64,000 bases of DNA from CAVYXZ01 sp963772595 (lineage in GTDB: Bacteria; Chloroflexota; Anaerolineae; Aggregatilineales; Phototrophicaceae), in assembly GCA_963772595.1 (NCBI GenBank), contig CAVYXZ010000014.1, forward strand, positions 558,001 to 622,000, given 5' to 3'. Under the pieces are notes generated by a model that was not told where the DNA came from, did no database searches, and saw only the letters and a program-made list of their open reading frames with translations. Of this stretch, positions 38,012 to 47,887 are shown in pieces. The first letter of the stretch is position 1; every line of letters begins with the position of its first letter. Position numbers and translations under genes: made by a program.

Positions 38012-39133
38012 ATGCGGCTGGCCGCCGATGCCCTGCGCGCTCAGGCCCTGGCCCTGGGCTTCAATCTGGTCGGCATCACCCCGGCGGAACCCTCGCCCAC
38101 GCTGGACGCTTACCTGCGCTGGATCGACCAGGGGATGCACGGCACGATGCCTACATGGCCCGCCCGGATCGTCAGGCCCGTCGCCGTGACCTGAACGTGA
38201 TCCTGCCCGGCGCGCAGTCGCTGCTGCTCGTCGGCCTGGATTACCGCAGCGATGCTGATCCCGAAGCGGCGCTGCAAGACCCGGCACGCGGGCGCATCGC
38301 CAGCTATGCCTGGAATCTCGACTATCACGACCTGATGCTGCCGCGCCTGGAATCTCTGGCGGCCTGGATGACAGCAGATCGAGCGGCACCCAGCGCTGCT
38401 ACGTCGATACCGGAGCCATCCTGGAACGCAGCCATGCGCAGCAGGCCGGGCTGGGCTTCATCGGCAAGAACACCATGCTGATCCATCCGCGCCGGGGCAG
38501 TTATTTTTTCCTGGGCGAGATCCTAACCGACGCTCGAATTCGATCAGCTACGATCCGCCCCATCGTCCGACGATGTGCGGCTCCTGCACGCGCTGCCTCA
38601 ATGCCTGCCCAACCGATGCTTTCGCACAGCCTTACGTGCTGGATTCGCGGCGCTGCATCAGCTACCTGACGATTGAGCATAAGGGCTGGATCGAGCGCGA
38701 CCTGCGCCCGCTGATGGGCAACTGGATTTACGGCTGCGATGTCTGCCAGGACGTCTGCCCCTTCCAGCGCTTCGCCCTGCCCACCACCGAACTGGACTTT
38801 TTGCCCGCCGGGATCGAACTCCGCCGCGCCTATGCTGGTCGATGTGCTGGCCCTGGACGAGGCCGCCTTCAAGACGCGCTATCGTGGATCGCCCATCCAC
38901 CGCATCGGGCGTGACCGCTTGATCCGTAACGCCTGCATCGCGGCGGGCAATGGCCGGGTTGAGGTCGCCCTCCCCCCGTTGACGGCTCTGCTGGATGATC
39001 CGAACCCCTTGGTGCGTGGACATGCCGCCTGGGCGCTGGCCCAGTTCGAAGCCTTCGCAGCCGCTCAAACGACCTCGCCGCCCGTGAATCCGACCCCGAC
39101 GTCCTGGCCGAAATTCACGCACTTAACCTGTAA
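38012..39133 (+). CDS. queG: Epoxyqueuosine reductase, frameshifted
   Basis: Segments in alternating frames add up to a complete QueG of about 374 residues: RAQALALGFNLVGITPAEPS at the start, ARGRIASYAWNLDYHD, YVDTGAILER, AGLGFIGKNTMLIHPRRGSYFFLGEI, then two 4Fe-4S clusters (CGSCTRCLNACP and CDVCQDVCPFQ), and a C-terminal HEAT-like end (NPLVRGHAAWALAQFE, finishing at 39131-39133). QueG is a cobalamin-dependent enzyme that reduces epoxyqueuosine to queuosine in tRNA, the final step of the pathway begun by Tgt at 15.7 kb. About five single-base indels are needed; one is a missing G near 38148. Confidence 0.88.
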
Positions 39134-39153
39134 AACCCATGACAAATGTCAGC

Positions 39154-39182
39154 TAGACGCCATACCCATAGGGGTATATAAT
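39154..39182 (+). promoter_or_regulatory. Promoter with CsoR-like operator upstream of the HMA gene
   Basis: TAGACG (39154-39159), a 17-base spacer and TATAAT (39177-39182). The palindrome ATACCCATAGGGGTAT (39162-39177) fills the spacer and touches the -10. This sequence closely resembles operators of the copper-sensing repressor CsoR (A/T, then CCC-n-GGG, then A/T). Confidence 0.75.
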
Positions 39183-39211
39183 AGATACATGTATGGTTAA
39201 GGAGGCGTCAT

Positions 39212-39415
39212 ATGACAAGCAAGACATTTCAGGTTCCGAATATCGGCTGCGATGGCTGCGTGCGCACGGTTGAGGCCGAGCTGAAGCAGATCAGCGGGGT
39301 GCAGAGCGCTCACGCCGAGCTAGACAGCAAAATGGTCACGGTCGAATGGGACGATCCGGCGAATTGGGATCAGATTGTCGATGCCCTCACCGAGATCGAG
39401 TATCCGCCCGCCTGA
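39212..39415 (+). CDS. Heavy-metal-associated (HMA) copper chaperone-like protein
   Basis: A 67-residue protein with the HMA fold: TFQVPNIGCDGCVRTVEAEL with the metal-binding C-x2-C (here CDGC, without the usual Met-x-Cys), then ISGVQSAHAELDSKMVTVEW. It likely carries Cu(I) or a similar ion to the adjacent P-type ATPase. A strong ribosome site (AAGGAGG) precedes the ATG. It is followed by a good terminator and is under the CsoR-like operator. It is convergent with the ATPase. Confidence 0.9.
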   Translation: MTSKTFQVPNIGCDGCVRTVEAELKQISGVQSAHAELDSKMVTVEWDDPANWDQIVDALTEIEYPPA

Positions 39416-39436
39416 TTGCAGGCCTTCAGTACAGCG

Positions 39437-39465
39437 AAAAGGGACCCCGCGAGGTCCCTTTTTTG
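39437..39465 (+). terminator. Rho-independent terminator after the HMA gene
   Basis: AAAAGGGACC (39437-39446) pairs with GGTCCCTTTT (39453-39462), with more T's following (TTTTTTG). It is A-rich on the left, so it may also work for the convergent ATPase gene. Confidence 0.88.
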
Positions 39466-39536
39466 TGTCTGTGGCATCCCATCGTCACTGTAGGGGGTAC
39501 AACATGTTGTGCCCATTGCGTGAAGAAACACCTTCC

Positions 39537-41566
39537 TTAACCAGCATCCGCCAGCGGCAGGCGGCGCAGCAGCTGCGCGTTGATCGCCACGATGACCGTG
39601 CTCAACGACATCAGGGCCGCGCCCACCGCAGGCGGGAAGGTGATGCCTACAGGAGCCAGCACCCCCGCGGCCAGCGGGATCGCAATCACGTTGTAGCCAG
39701 TGGCCCAGGCCAGATTCTGGCGCATCTTATTGTAAGTCGCCCGGCTGAGGCGCAGAATTTTCACGATGTCCAGCGGATTCGAGCGTACCAGAATGATCCC
39801 CGCGCTCTCAATCGCCACGTCGGTCCCGGCCCCGATGGCGATACCGACATCCGCCGTCACCAGCGCCGGAGCATCATTGACTCCGTCACCGACCATCGCC
39901 ACCTTCTGACCCTCTTGCTGCAATGCCTTGATCTTATCGGCCTTGTGTTCCGGCAGGACCTCGGCGAAGTAGCTATCAATCGCCAGTTCGCGCGCCACCG
40001 CCGCCGCTACCGCTTCGCTGTCCCCGGTCAGCATTGCTACTTTCAAGCCCAGATCGTGAAGCTGCCGCACCGCCTCGCGGCTCTCCTCACGGATCACGTC
40101 GGCGATAGCAAAGAGCGCCACCGGCCCCTCACTGCGCGCCAGATAGATCACCGCCTGCCCCTGCGATTCGGCCTGCTCGCGTGCCGAGGCCAGCGGATCC
40201 GGCACACTCCAGCCTTCCTGTTCCAGCAGACGCGGTCCGCCCAGAGAGTAAGTCTCGCCCTCGACCTCGGCTTTCACGCCCCGACCCGGCAGATTCTCAA
40301 AACCGCTGACCGACGACGCCGCAGTCCCGTTTTCCGATGCCTTCGCCCGGATCGCCTGCGCAATCGGATGCTCGCTGTCGCCCTCCAGGCCAGCTGCCAG
40401 CGCTAACACTTCGGCCTCGCTCATGCCTGACGCTGTGATGGCGACCACGCCCTGCTCGCCGCGTGTCAGCGTCCCGGTCTTGTCGAAGACAATCACGTCC
40501 AGGTCACGTGCGGACTTTCCAGCGCCATACGATCCCGTATCAGCAGGCCATTGCGCGCCGCCAGCGCCGTCGAGATGGCGATCACCAGCGGCACTGCCAG
40601 CCCCAGCGCATGCGGGCAGGTGATGACCACCACACCCACCGCGAAGCGCAGCGCCATCGGCAGATCATGACTGACCAGCAACCAGATCGACCAGCGTGAG
40701 CAGCCCGGCGGCGATGGCGATGTAGGTCAGAACCATGGCCGCCTGCTGCGCCAGGGTCTGCGCGCGCGATTTGCTCTGCTGGGCCTCGTCCACCAGCCGC
40801 ATGATGCCGGAAAGCGCCGTCTCGTCGCCCACCTGAGTGATCTCGATACGCAGCGCGCTGCTCTGGTTGACCGTCCCGCCGATGACTTTATCGCCCGGCT
40901 CCTTATCAACCGGGCGGCTCTCGCCGGTAATCATCAACTCGTTGACCTTGCTCGTGCCTTCGTAGACCTCGCCGTCCGCCGGGATACTTGCGCCGGGCCG
41001 CAGCAGCACCCGCTCGCCCACCTTAAGCGCGCTCGACCGGCACCGTCTCGGTCCCGCCGTCGTCGAGAATGCGTTCGGCCTCGTCCGGCAGCAGCTTCGC
41101 CAGCTCGCGCAGCGCCCCCTGCGCCTGCCCCACGCTGCGCATCTCGATCCAGTGACCCAGCAGCATCACGTCCACCAGCGTCGCCAGTTCCCAGTAGAAG
41201 CTGTCCGCTTCAGGCAGCAGAAGCTGCGCGCCCAGGCTGTAGGCATAGGCCACCGTGATCGCCAGCGCCACCAGCGTCATCATGCCCGGCTGACGCTGCT
41301 GAAGCTCACCGCGCGCCATCTGCAAGAAGACGATCCCACCATAGAAATAGATGATCGTGCTGAACAGGGCCGGGATCCAGGCTTGCAGCGGAAGCTCCGG
41401 GCATGGAAGCCCAGCAGATATTGCAGCATCGGGGAATACAGAAGCACCGGGATCGACAGCAGCAGCGAGCCGAAGAAGCGGTTGCGCATCAGCGTCGCGT
41501 GACCGGCGTGCATCCCCGCCCGCAGTCGATCTGGTGTTCGATTGTGTTGCGATGGCTGTGTTCCAT
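39537..41566 (-). CDS. P1B-type copper-transporting ATPase, CPH type (CopB-like), frameshifted
   Basis: Fragments in several frames make one P1B ATPase of about 675 residues. In order: His-rich start (MEHSHRNTIEHQID, from 41566 with GGAGGAG upstream), MHAGHATLMRNRFFGSLL, LLGHWIEMRSVGQAQGALREL, the actuator MITGES, the metal-site helix ITCPHALGLAVPL, the phosphorylation site DKTGTLT, and GDGVNDAPAL. CPH instead of CPC, and the His-rich end, mark the P1B-3/CopB subgroup, which exports Cu(II), Cu(I) or Ag(I). At least five single-base shifts are seen (near 41520, 41400, 41022, 40690, 40505). Two CsoR-like palindromes lie upstream. Confidence 0.88.
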
Positions 41567-41581
41567 CCGAAAACTCCTCCA

Positions 41582-41629
41582 ATATACCCCTATGGGTATA
41601 TAGCTTAGCATACCCCAGGGGTATATCAA
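41582..41629 (-). promoter_or_regulatory. Two CsoR-like operators before the copper ATPase
   Basis: Operator 1 has perfect 8-bp arms ATATACCC/GGGTATAT with a CTAT centre (41582-41601). Operator 2 is ATACCCC-A-GGGGTAT (41610-41624). A minus-strand TTGATA (-35-like) begins at 41629, so operator 2 falls in the spacer and operator 1 around the -10/start. Same arrangement as at the HMA gene. Confidence 0.75.
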
Positions 41630-41664
41630 GGGCTTTACGGACCCGATTTATGCACGTCTGTAAT

Positions 41665-42493
41665 TTAGGACCGCCACCAGTTGCCCGGCTCGTAGCCGAG
41701 CATCCGCTTCGCCTTCTCGACGCTCAGTAGCGTGTCATGTTCGCCGGTGCCCTCTTTCAACGGTACGCCGGGGAAGACCTCGGCCATTAGTTCGCTGTTG
41801 GGCCGCTCCATGACCAAATCCGCCGAGGCGATGATGAAGTTTTCCGCGCCCGTGATGTCCGCTTCCAGCCCCAGGCGGCAGGCTTGCGCCAAATCGCGCG
41901 CATCGACATAGGCCCACAGGTTCCACTTGCGCACCATCGGGTCGTTCTGCCAGGTGGCAAATCTGGCGTACTGCTGCGGTTCCATCACGTTCGAGAAGCG
42001 CAGGCCGACAATCGGGATGCCGCTCCAGCGGCTGAAGTGCCGCGCCATCTCTTCCATGAGGACTTTACACAGCGCATAGCTCGACTGCGGGTACAGCGGA
42101 TGCTCCTCGTCAATCGGGGCATAATGCGGCTTGGGATCGTCAAAAGGCAGGCCCAGCGTTGTTTCGCTGCTGGCCCAGACGATGCGCTTCATCCCGTGCA
42201 GCACCGCCGCCGAAAAGACGTTGTAGGTGCTGGTGATGTTGACACGGAAGGTCTTCTCCTCGCCGAAGCGCCCCGGCGCAGGGATCGCCGCCAGATGCAC
42301 GACTGAATCGGCTCCAGCCAGCGCTTCAACCGCCTCGCCATACTGCGGTCAAATCCGCGCATAGAAACGGCGAGATCGGGTCCGGCGAAGGTACCAGATC
42401 GATGTTCAACACGTCGTAGCCATGCTCGACTAAATCACGAACCACTGCGCGGCCCGCTTTACCACTGCCGCCGGTCACCACTACCTTTGTCAT
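41665..42493 (-). CDS. NAD-dependent epimerase/dehydratase (extended SDR), one frameshift
   Basis: Begins MTKVVVTGGSGKAG (42493, GGGAG upstream), with the Rossmann Gly-rich loop, then HGYDVLNIDLVPSPDP. A single-base shift near 42350 separates it from the rest: VEALAGADSVVHLAAIPAPGRF, NITSTYNVFSAAV, the S/YxxxK equivalent (YALCKVLMEE with Tyr and Lys), and GLRFSNVMEP. The repaired product has about 277 residues. Such enzymes act on nucleotide sugars or similar alcohols with NAD(P); the substrate is unknown. Transcribed in the same direction as the creatininase gene upstream. Confidence 0.83.
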
Positions 42494-42568
42494 GTTCATT
42501 GCTCCCTTAGCACAGCGTACTGTGCTCCTACTCTGACAGGTTCAGCACAAGTGAAAATCGTATGTCAA

Positions 42569-43378
42569 TCAACCGTTTGCATCATGCTCGTGCGCGGCGA
42601 AGAATTCGTCTTGCAGTTGCATCGTGACCTCGTCCTGCTTGATCTGCCGGACCGCCCGCGCCAGCGCCTGCGCCCGCGCAGCGAGCAGCTGCTCGCCCTT
42701 CTCCGCCGTCGCCACATTCGCATCGCCACTGTAATGGGTCGGGAAATCGGCGTACCACCAGATGCCAGTCTCAACGCCCTGGTCCCGCACCGCATCCAGG
42801 CGTCCACGTGCCATGCCTTCGTTATCCGGTTTCAGCGCGTCCGAACGCACCAGATCAGGCCGGATAACCATAATCATGCTGGTCTCGCCCGCTCCGGCGT
42901 GCCCGGAAGCCTCCGGTGCCCACATTCCCCGAAAAGACTCTTCTTCCTCCGGCGTCAGGCGGCCATTGGCGATGTAGACCGCGTAATCGCGCTCCAATTC
43001 CAACTGCAACTGGATGAAATAGCGGATCAGCGCATTATTGCCGCCGTGCGCGTTGACGATCACGATCTTTTTCAGACCGTTGCGCGCGATCTCGCGGCAG
43101 ACGTTATCCAGCAGTGGCAGCAGCAGGTCGCCGTCAATGCTGATGGTCCCGGCGACATGCCGCGCTTCCAGAATCTGGGTGAAGATGAAATCCGGGAAAA
43201 TCACGACAGGTTCAATCTCATCGACACGCCGGCAGAGTTCGCGGCCAATATACGTGTCCGTCCCCATGGGGAGATGGTGCGCGTGCCGTTCGACGACCGA
43301 CAGCGGCAGTAAACAAACGCCCTCCGCCTCTTTGACCGCCTCAGGAAACAGATCGCCGGTTAATTCTTCCCAACGCAT
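42569..43378 (-). CDS. Creatininase/creatinine amidohydrolase family protein
   Basis: The 269-residue protein has the family pattern: LSVVERHAHHLPMGTD near the start (Glu and two His metal ligands), VIVNAHGGNNALIRYF with the NAHGGN motif, and SGHAGAGETSM with the distal Glu. These form a binuclear metal site. Members hydrolyse cyclic amides such as creatinine, or formamido-pyrimidine intermediates; no neighbouring gene fixes the substrate. The PLSVVERH spelling differs from the more usual GSxEqHG block, so a family member with another specificity is likely. Intact, no indels. Confidence 0.88.
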   Translation of the reverse strand: MRWEELTGDLFPEAVKEAEGVCLLPLSVVERHAHHLPMGTDTYIGRELCRRVDEIEPVVIFPDFIFTQILEARHVAGTISIDGDLLLPLLDNVCREIARNGLKKIVIVNAHGGNNALIRYFIQLQLELERDYAVYIANGRLTPEEEESFRGMWAPEASGHAGAGETSMIMVIRPDLVRSDALKPDNEGMARGRLDAVRDQGVETGIWWYADFPTHYSGDANVATAEKGEQLLAARAQALARAVRQIKQDEVTMQLQDEFFAAHEHDANG

Positions 43379-43437
43379 GATAGGTCTCCTTCAATTAATC
43401 TACACAATCGCCAATTGGCTTTGTTTCACAAGTCAAA

Positions 43438-43517
43438 AGTGCTGAGCAATGAGTGCTGAATCAAACCCACCGGTTCATTGACTCCTCAGCACTTCAGCAC
43501 TTTGCACTCAGCACTGA
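43438..43517. repeat. Gene-less heptamer-phased inverted repeat
   Basis: Left arm from 43438 reads AGTGCTG-AGCAATG-AGTGCTG in 7-base steps. The right arm (43486-43517) reads TCAGCAC-type heptamers in the opposite sense (CTCAGCA, CTTCAGCA, CTTTGCA, CTCAGCA). About 26 bases lie between. The pattern is the same kind as around the S23-like genes at 47.9 and 52.8 kb. It ends three bases before the following gene's stop codon. Confidence 0.7.
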
Positions 43518-43519
43518 TC

Positions 43520-44504
43520 TCAGGCCATCGTCGCAAGCTGCTCCTGATATACTTCGGTGCTCAGGCTGCCATCCTTCAGATAACCGCGCAGTTCATCCAG
43601 CATCAGCTCGCCAATGCGGCGGCATTCCCCGCCCAGCGGCCCGGCGATGTGCGGCGTCAGCACCACATTCGGCAGCGTATACAGCGCTGAGTTCGGCTCC
43701 GGCGGTTCGGGATAGGTCACGTCCAGCAAGACAGTGAGATCAGGCCGCTGCTGCAAGACCTCGATCATCTCGTCTTCACGCACAATCGCACCGCGCGCCG
43801 TGTTGATAAAGCTGCTGTTGGGCTTCATCGCCGCGAAATGCGCGCCGGTAATCAGACCTTCCGTCTCTGGCAGCCAGGGCGTATGCAGCGAGACCACGTC
43901 CGCCCGCCGGAACACCTCATCCAGCGACACGAGTTCGACATCCGGGAAATCCGCCTGCTTCGCATAAGGGTCATAGGCGATCACCTTCAGGTCAAAGGGC
44001 TGCAACAGCTTGAGCAGATAGCGCGCAATGGACCCCAACGAGACCAGGCCAACCGTACTGCCGTAGGTCCCGGCGAAGTCGAGTGATTCCGGTTTGCGAT
44101 GCGGCCGTGCATAGCGCGGCTGTAATACCAGTGACCTTCCAGCGCCAGCAGGATCTGCGCCAGCGTGAACTCGGCCACTGGCGGCGCGAAAACCGGCACA
44201 GCGCTGCAAATCCGAACCCCGCGCTCAAAGAAGGCCGGGGTTACACAGTACTTGATCGACCCCGCGCCGTAGAACACCGCTTTCAGATTGGGCGCATGCT
44301 GGAGCAGAGTCCTCATCGAATGTAACCGTGCCCCAACCGGCGAAAGACAATGTCCGCCTCATTCAGCAGGTCTGGGTGCCGATGAATGGAGTCCGCTGTT
44401 AGCGGTTCGGCATAGACATCCACCAGCGCCGTGATCTGTTCATGGACCGGAGCGTAGACCAGTCGGTAGGCGTTTGGTCTGAGAATATAGAGTGCTTTTT
44501 GCAT
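43520..44504 (-). CDS. D-isomer specific 2-hydroxyacid dehydrogenase, frameshifted
   Basis: Three frames join into one protein of about 328 residues. The start is MQKALYILRPNAYRLVYA (44504), then GWGTVTFDE, LLQHAPNLKAVFYGAGS and the substrate-domain segment VAEFTLAQILLAL. The NAD domain follows with GLVSLGSIARYLLKLL (Gly-x-Gly loop altered to SLGSIA), the catalytic Arg in NTARGAIVREDEM, Glu in LLDVTYPEPPEP and His in TPHIAG. This is the phosphoglycerate/hydroxypyruvate reductase superfamily; the substrate is not clear. The first Gly of the Rossmann loop (GLVSLG) is non-canonical. Shifts lie near 44335, 44315 and 44105. Confidence 0.82.
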
Positions 44505-44553
44505 TAGTTATCGTCCATTGTTTAATGTAAGCACCGCACCGCGTGTTGGGTCT

Positions 44554-45077
44554 TCAATGCTGCGGCCCAAGCTGAAGCGAACGCAGCAGCTCATCCCACA
44601 CCGGCGCAAGCGATCGGCATCTTCCACCCAGAAATCGAGCGTCATGAAAGCCTGAATATCCCAACCGCGTGCCAGCATCATCCGGGTAAAGGCTTCGCGC
44701 TTTTCCTGCGGGTCTACGAAACGCTGCTCGGCCCAGACCATCTCCATATCTTCGCGGGCTACTTTGCCCAGGGGACTCTGTTCCAGAAGCCCTTCTTTGG
44801 TCTCCTGCATTCCGCCTTCGAGCATCTCGTCCAGCGGCAGCCCGCTCCAATCCACACCTGGCGGCAGCCGCCAGAAGGAGACCGTCAGCCGCACATTGTC
44901 GTCCGGCGGCTCCTGGTCATGCATTTCGAAAGGTTCGGTATTCGCCACGATCCAGGCCGTCGGCACGTTAAAACTGACAGCGCCCCGGTCCAGCACGACG
45001 ATCTTGTAGCCGTCTGGTGCTTTCCAATTGTGATTCTTCTTCAGGCGGAGCGTGTTTTTCTGCCATTGTTTCGTCAT
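44554..45077 (-). CDS. Hypothetical protein (one frameshift near the end)
   Basis: About 174 residues after correcting a single-base shift near 44605, with the end WDELLRSLQLGPQH. The sequence is soluble; NWKAPDGYKIVVLDRGAVSFNVPTAWIV at the start and a later FMTLDFWVED recall small lipoprotein-like or DcrB-type domains (PsbP/DUF1795 pattern of VSFxxPxxW), but this is only suggestive. It is immediately upstream of the 2-hydroxyacid dehydrogenase on the same strand (about 50 bases), so the two may be co-transcribed. Confidence 0.65.
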
Positions 45078-45145
45078 ATACCCCGCCTATGATAGCCATA
45101 AACCGACGTAAGGGCGACCATGAGGACTGTTTTGGTATGTCACCA

Positions 45146-46874
45146 TTACGTAGGTCGTGTCGAGGCCATCGACAAAGGTCGATTCGTCCGCCACAGCCCA
45201 GGTGCCCAGACCTGGAAAACCGATTCGTCCTGCGAAACAACTAAGGGATTCAGGGCGGTTAGCAGCAAAAAGGAATCGACCCCATTAGCCTCCAGACGAT
45301 CCAGCAGGGCATTCACATCTGCCTCCGGCTTGACCAGGAATAGGGTCCGGTCCAGCACCAGTTCGGGCACCAGATGCGGCAGCCAGGTGATGTCCGTCAC
45401 CACGACGGCCTCGTCATTGCTCATGAAGTGATTCGCCACATCCTGCCAGCTCACATGGCGGTCCAGCACCCAGTTCAGGCCGACCACCTGAATAGCAATC
45501 GTCACGACCAGCAGGACGGCGAACGCGCTCAAGGCGCTCCATTTCGACACCGGTCGATAGCGCATCACCTGCTGGATGACATAGACGATCAGCACGACCA
45601 GCAGCGGAAAGATGGTCAGCAGCAGCCGGGGACCCCATTCTACTGGCCCGCCCTTACTGGGATCAAGCGCCATCAGGCACAAGACGAAGCCGCCGAGGAT
45701 AACGACCAGCGTGCTGAGCATCTGTCTTTTTGAAGAGGCGTCCAGAATCGGGCGCTGGCTTGATGGGCCAGAAGACCAGAAACAGAACCAGCGGGAAAAC
45801 ACGCAGGACGCTGGCAGGTCGCCACAGGTCCTGGACGAAATACTCACGCCAGAAGTTGAGACCAACCAGGGCGATGACCGCCACCGCCAACAGCGCATAG
45901 ACCAGGCGAGGCCGCTCCAGACGAACAAAGGAGGCCGTCAGGCGGATGCCAACCACGATCACCAGCGTAGTGATCCAGCGCTTGCTGGTATAAGGGAGCA
46001 GGAAAACGAGTGTATCCAGTCGATTGGTGATCCTGACTGGATCGTCAATGTTGGCGATGTAGTGCGCACCAAGAAAATTGCCGGTCTGCCAGAATTGAAA
46101 CAACCACAAGGGCAGCACCAGCAGCGCGATTCCCGCTCCCCAGACCAGAATCATGACGATCAGCCTGCGGGCCGGAATCGCCCGAATCTGCCAGATGAAG
46201 GCCAGCAGGAGCGCCGGACCTAGAAAGTAGGCTTCACCGCGCAGCCAGATCGCCAGCCCCAGCAGGACACCGGACGCCAAGCACTTCAGCAGCTGCCAGC
46301 GTTCGCCGTAGCGTGCCTCCCACAAACAGAAGATGCTCAGCGTGGTGCAGAACAGCATCGGCACGAAATTCGCAGAGGTCCACCGCATAAAACACCAGCG
46401 GAGTCGCCACGATCAAGAGGACCGGGGCCAGCAGCGCATAGTCCGGCGATACAGGCGGCGCGCCAGATCCATAGGTGATCGCGCCAGCAGAGGATCACCA
46501 GCAGGAAAAAGACGATGTATATCCCGTAGGGACCCATCAACCCGGTCGAGATGCCGACCAGTGCCGCGAACAGGTCGGAATAGATTGAGTAGACTCCACC
46601 CTGCGCCTCATAGAAGAACTGCGTCGTTTTCATCCGGCGCAAACTGCCGCTGCGGGTCGATGCGGGTGCTTTCGTTTGGGAAAGCAAAGGACTGGCCGCC
46701 GCTGCGGAGCCAGTATTCGGCCTGGAGGTATTTGACCCCGTTATCGTTCAGGATGACGCGCCCCGGCCTGATAACGTTCCAGGCAAACAAGAGATAAGCC
46801 AGCGCCGCCAGCAGAAGCGCGCCCCATAACAGGCCGCGTCGGGCAGAATGATAGGCTGAATCTGGCTGCGTCAA
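45146..46874 (-). CDS. Polytopic membrane protein, GT-C glycosyltransferase-like, frameshifted
   Basis: Segments in several frames make one protein of about 575 residues with 10-12 hydrophobic helices. They include LLLAALAYLLFAWNVIRPG near the start, DNGVKYLQAEYWL (acidic first loop), LLGLAIWLRGEAYFLGPALLLAF, LPLWLFQFWQTGNFLG, EYFVQDLWRPASVLRVFPLVLF, and a C-terminal WGPRLLLTIFPLLVVL. The layout, and the early acidic loop, resemble the dolichyl/polyprenyl-phosphate-dependent GT-C class. The soluble tail (VVVTDITWLPHLVPEL) ends at 45146. At least three shifts (near 46640, 46420 and 45735). Donor and acceptor unknown. Confidence 0.7.
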
Positions 46875-46944
46875 CCGCTGCTCTCCTATCAGTCTTGCTA
46901 TCTGACCAGCATAGGAACAGACGGTTTACGACGGCCTAACACGT

Positions 46945-47772
46945 TTAAAGCCCGAATTTGTCGGGATGCGAACCGAGCCGCCCGTCCCGATCCAGAGCGG
47001 TAATCGTCTGGATGTCCTCGTCCGTCAGTTCGAAATCGTAGAGGTCGGCGTTCGATTCGATACGCTCTTTATGGACCGATTTCGGGATCGTAATCACGTC
47101 AATCTGAAGCATCCAACGCAGTGTCACCTGCACGGCGGATTTGCCGTATTTCTCGCCAATAGCCACCAGTTCCGGCACGTCCAGAACGCGGCCCTTCATG
47201 ATGGGTGCCCAGGCTGTGATAACAATGTCGTTATCGCGGCAGAAGCGCTGCAAATCCGGCTGCTGAAGGTAAGGATGAAACTCGAACTGGTTCACTGCCG
47301 GGCGCACTTCCGCCAACGTGAAGAGCTCTTCCAGATGATGCTGCAAGAAGTTGCTCACGCCAATCGCCCGGATGCTGCCGGTACGATAGCGTTCTTCCAA
47401 TGCCTTCCAGGCCCCCTGCCAGTCGTTGACCGGCCAGTGAATCAGATAGAGATCGATGTAATCCAGGTCCAGCCGCGCCATGCTGACATCCAGCGCGGCT
47501 TTGGTCTTCTCGTAGCCCAGGTCATCGGTCCATATCTTGCTGGTCACAAAGATCTCTTCGCGGGGCAGTCCACTGGCGCGTATGCTCTTACCTACCTCGA
47601 CCTCGTTCTTATAAAGCACCGCCGTGTCGATGTGACGATAACCGGCTTCCAATGCCCAGGTGACGGCGTTTTCGGTCTCACTCCCGGCATTGGCGCGCCA
47701 CACGCCCAGGCCAAAACGAGGCATCTCGACGCCGTTGTTCAGGGTAATGCTGCTGTCGATGGTCAACGTCAT
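46945..47772 (-). CDS. Aldo/keto reductase (AKR5-like, 2,5-diketogluconate reductase type)
   Basis: The 275-residue protein has all four catalytic residues of the family: Asp and Tyr in HIDTAVLYKNE, Lys in VTSKIW and His in LYLIHWP. LDYIDLYLIHWPVNDW and VSNFLQHHLEELF are typical of AKR class 5 (prokaryotic 2,5-diketo-D-gluconate reductase group). It reduces sugar or other aldehydes/ketones with NADPH in the cytoplasm. It is intact although the genes on either side are damaged, which fits locally variable sequence accuracy. Single gene. Confidence 0.93.
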   Translation of the reverse strand: MTLTIDSSITLNNGVEMPRFGLGVWRANAGSETENAVTWALEAGYRHIDTAVLYKNEVEVGKSIRASGLPREEIFVTSKIWTDDLGYEKTKAALDVSMARLDLDYIDLYLIHWPVNDWQGAWKALEERYRTGSIRAIGVSNFLQHHLEELFTLAEVRPAVNQFEFHPYLQQPDLQRFCRDNDIVITAWAPIMKGRVLDVPELVAIGEKYGKSAVQVTLRWMLQIDVITIPKSVHKERIESNADLYDFELTDEDIQTITALDRDGRLGSHPDKFGL

Positions 47773-47887
47773 GCTTCAGTTCCCCTTCTTTAATACCAGT
47801 TAACGGACCCATCTTACCATATCCGCAGCCGCCCAGCAGCGACCACGAGACTAGTATAATAGATGGTATAGTCAAGCATCTATCCAG

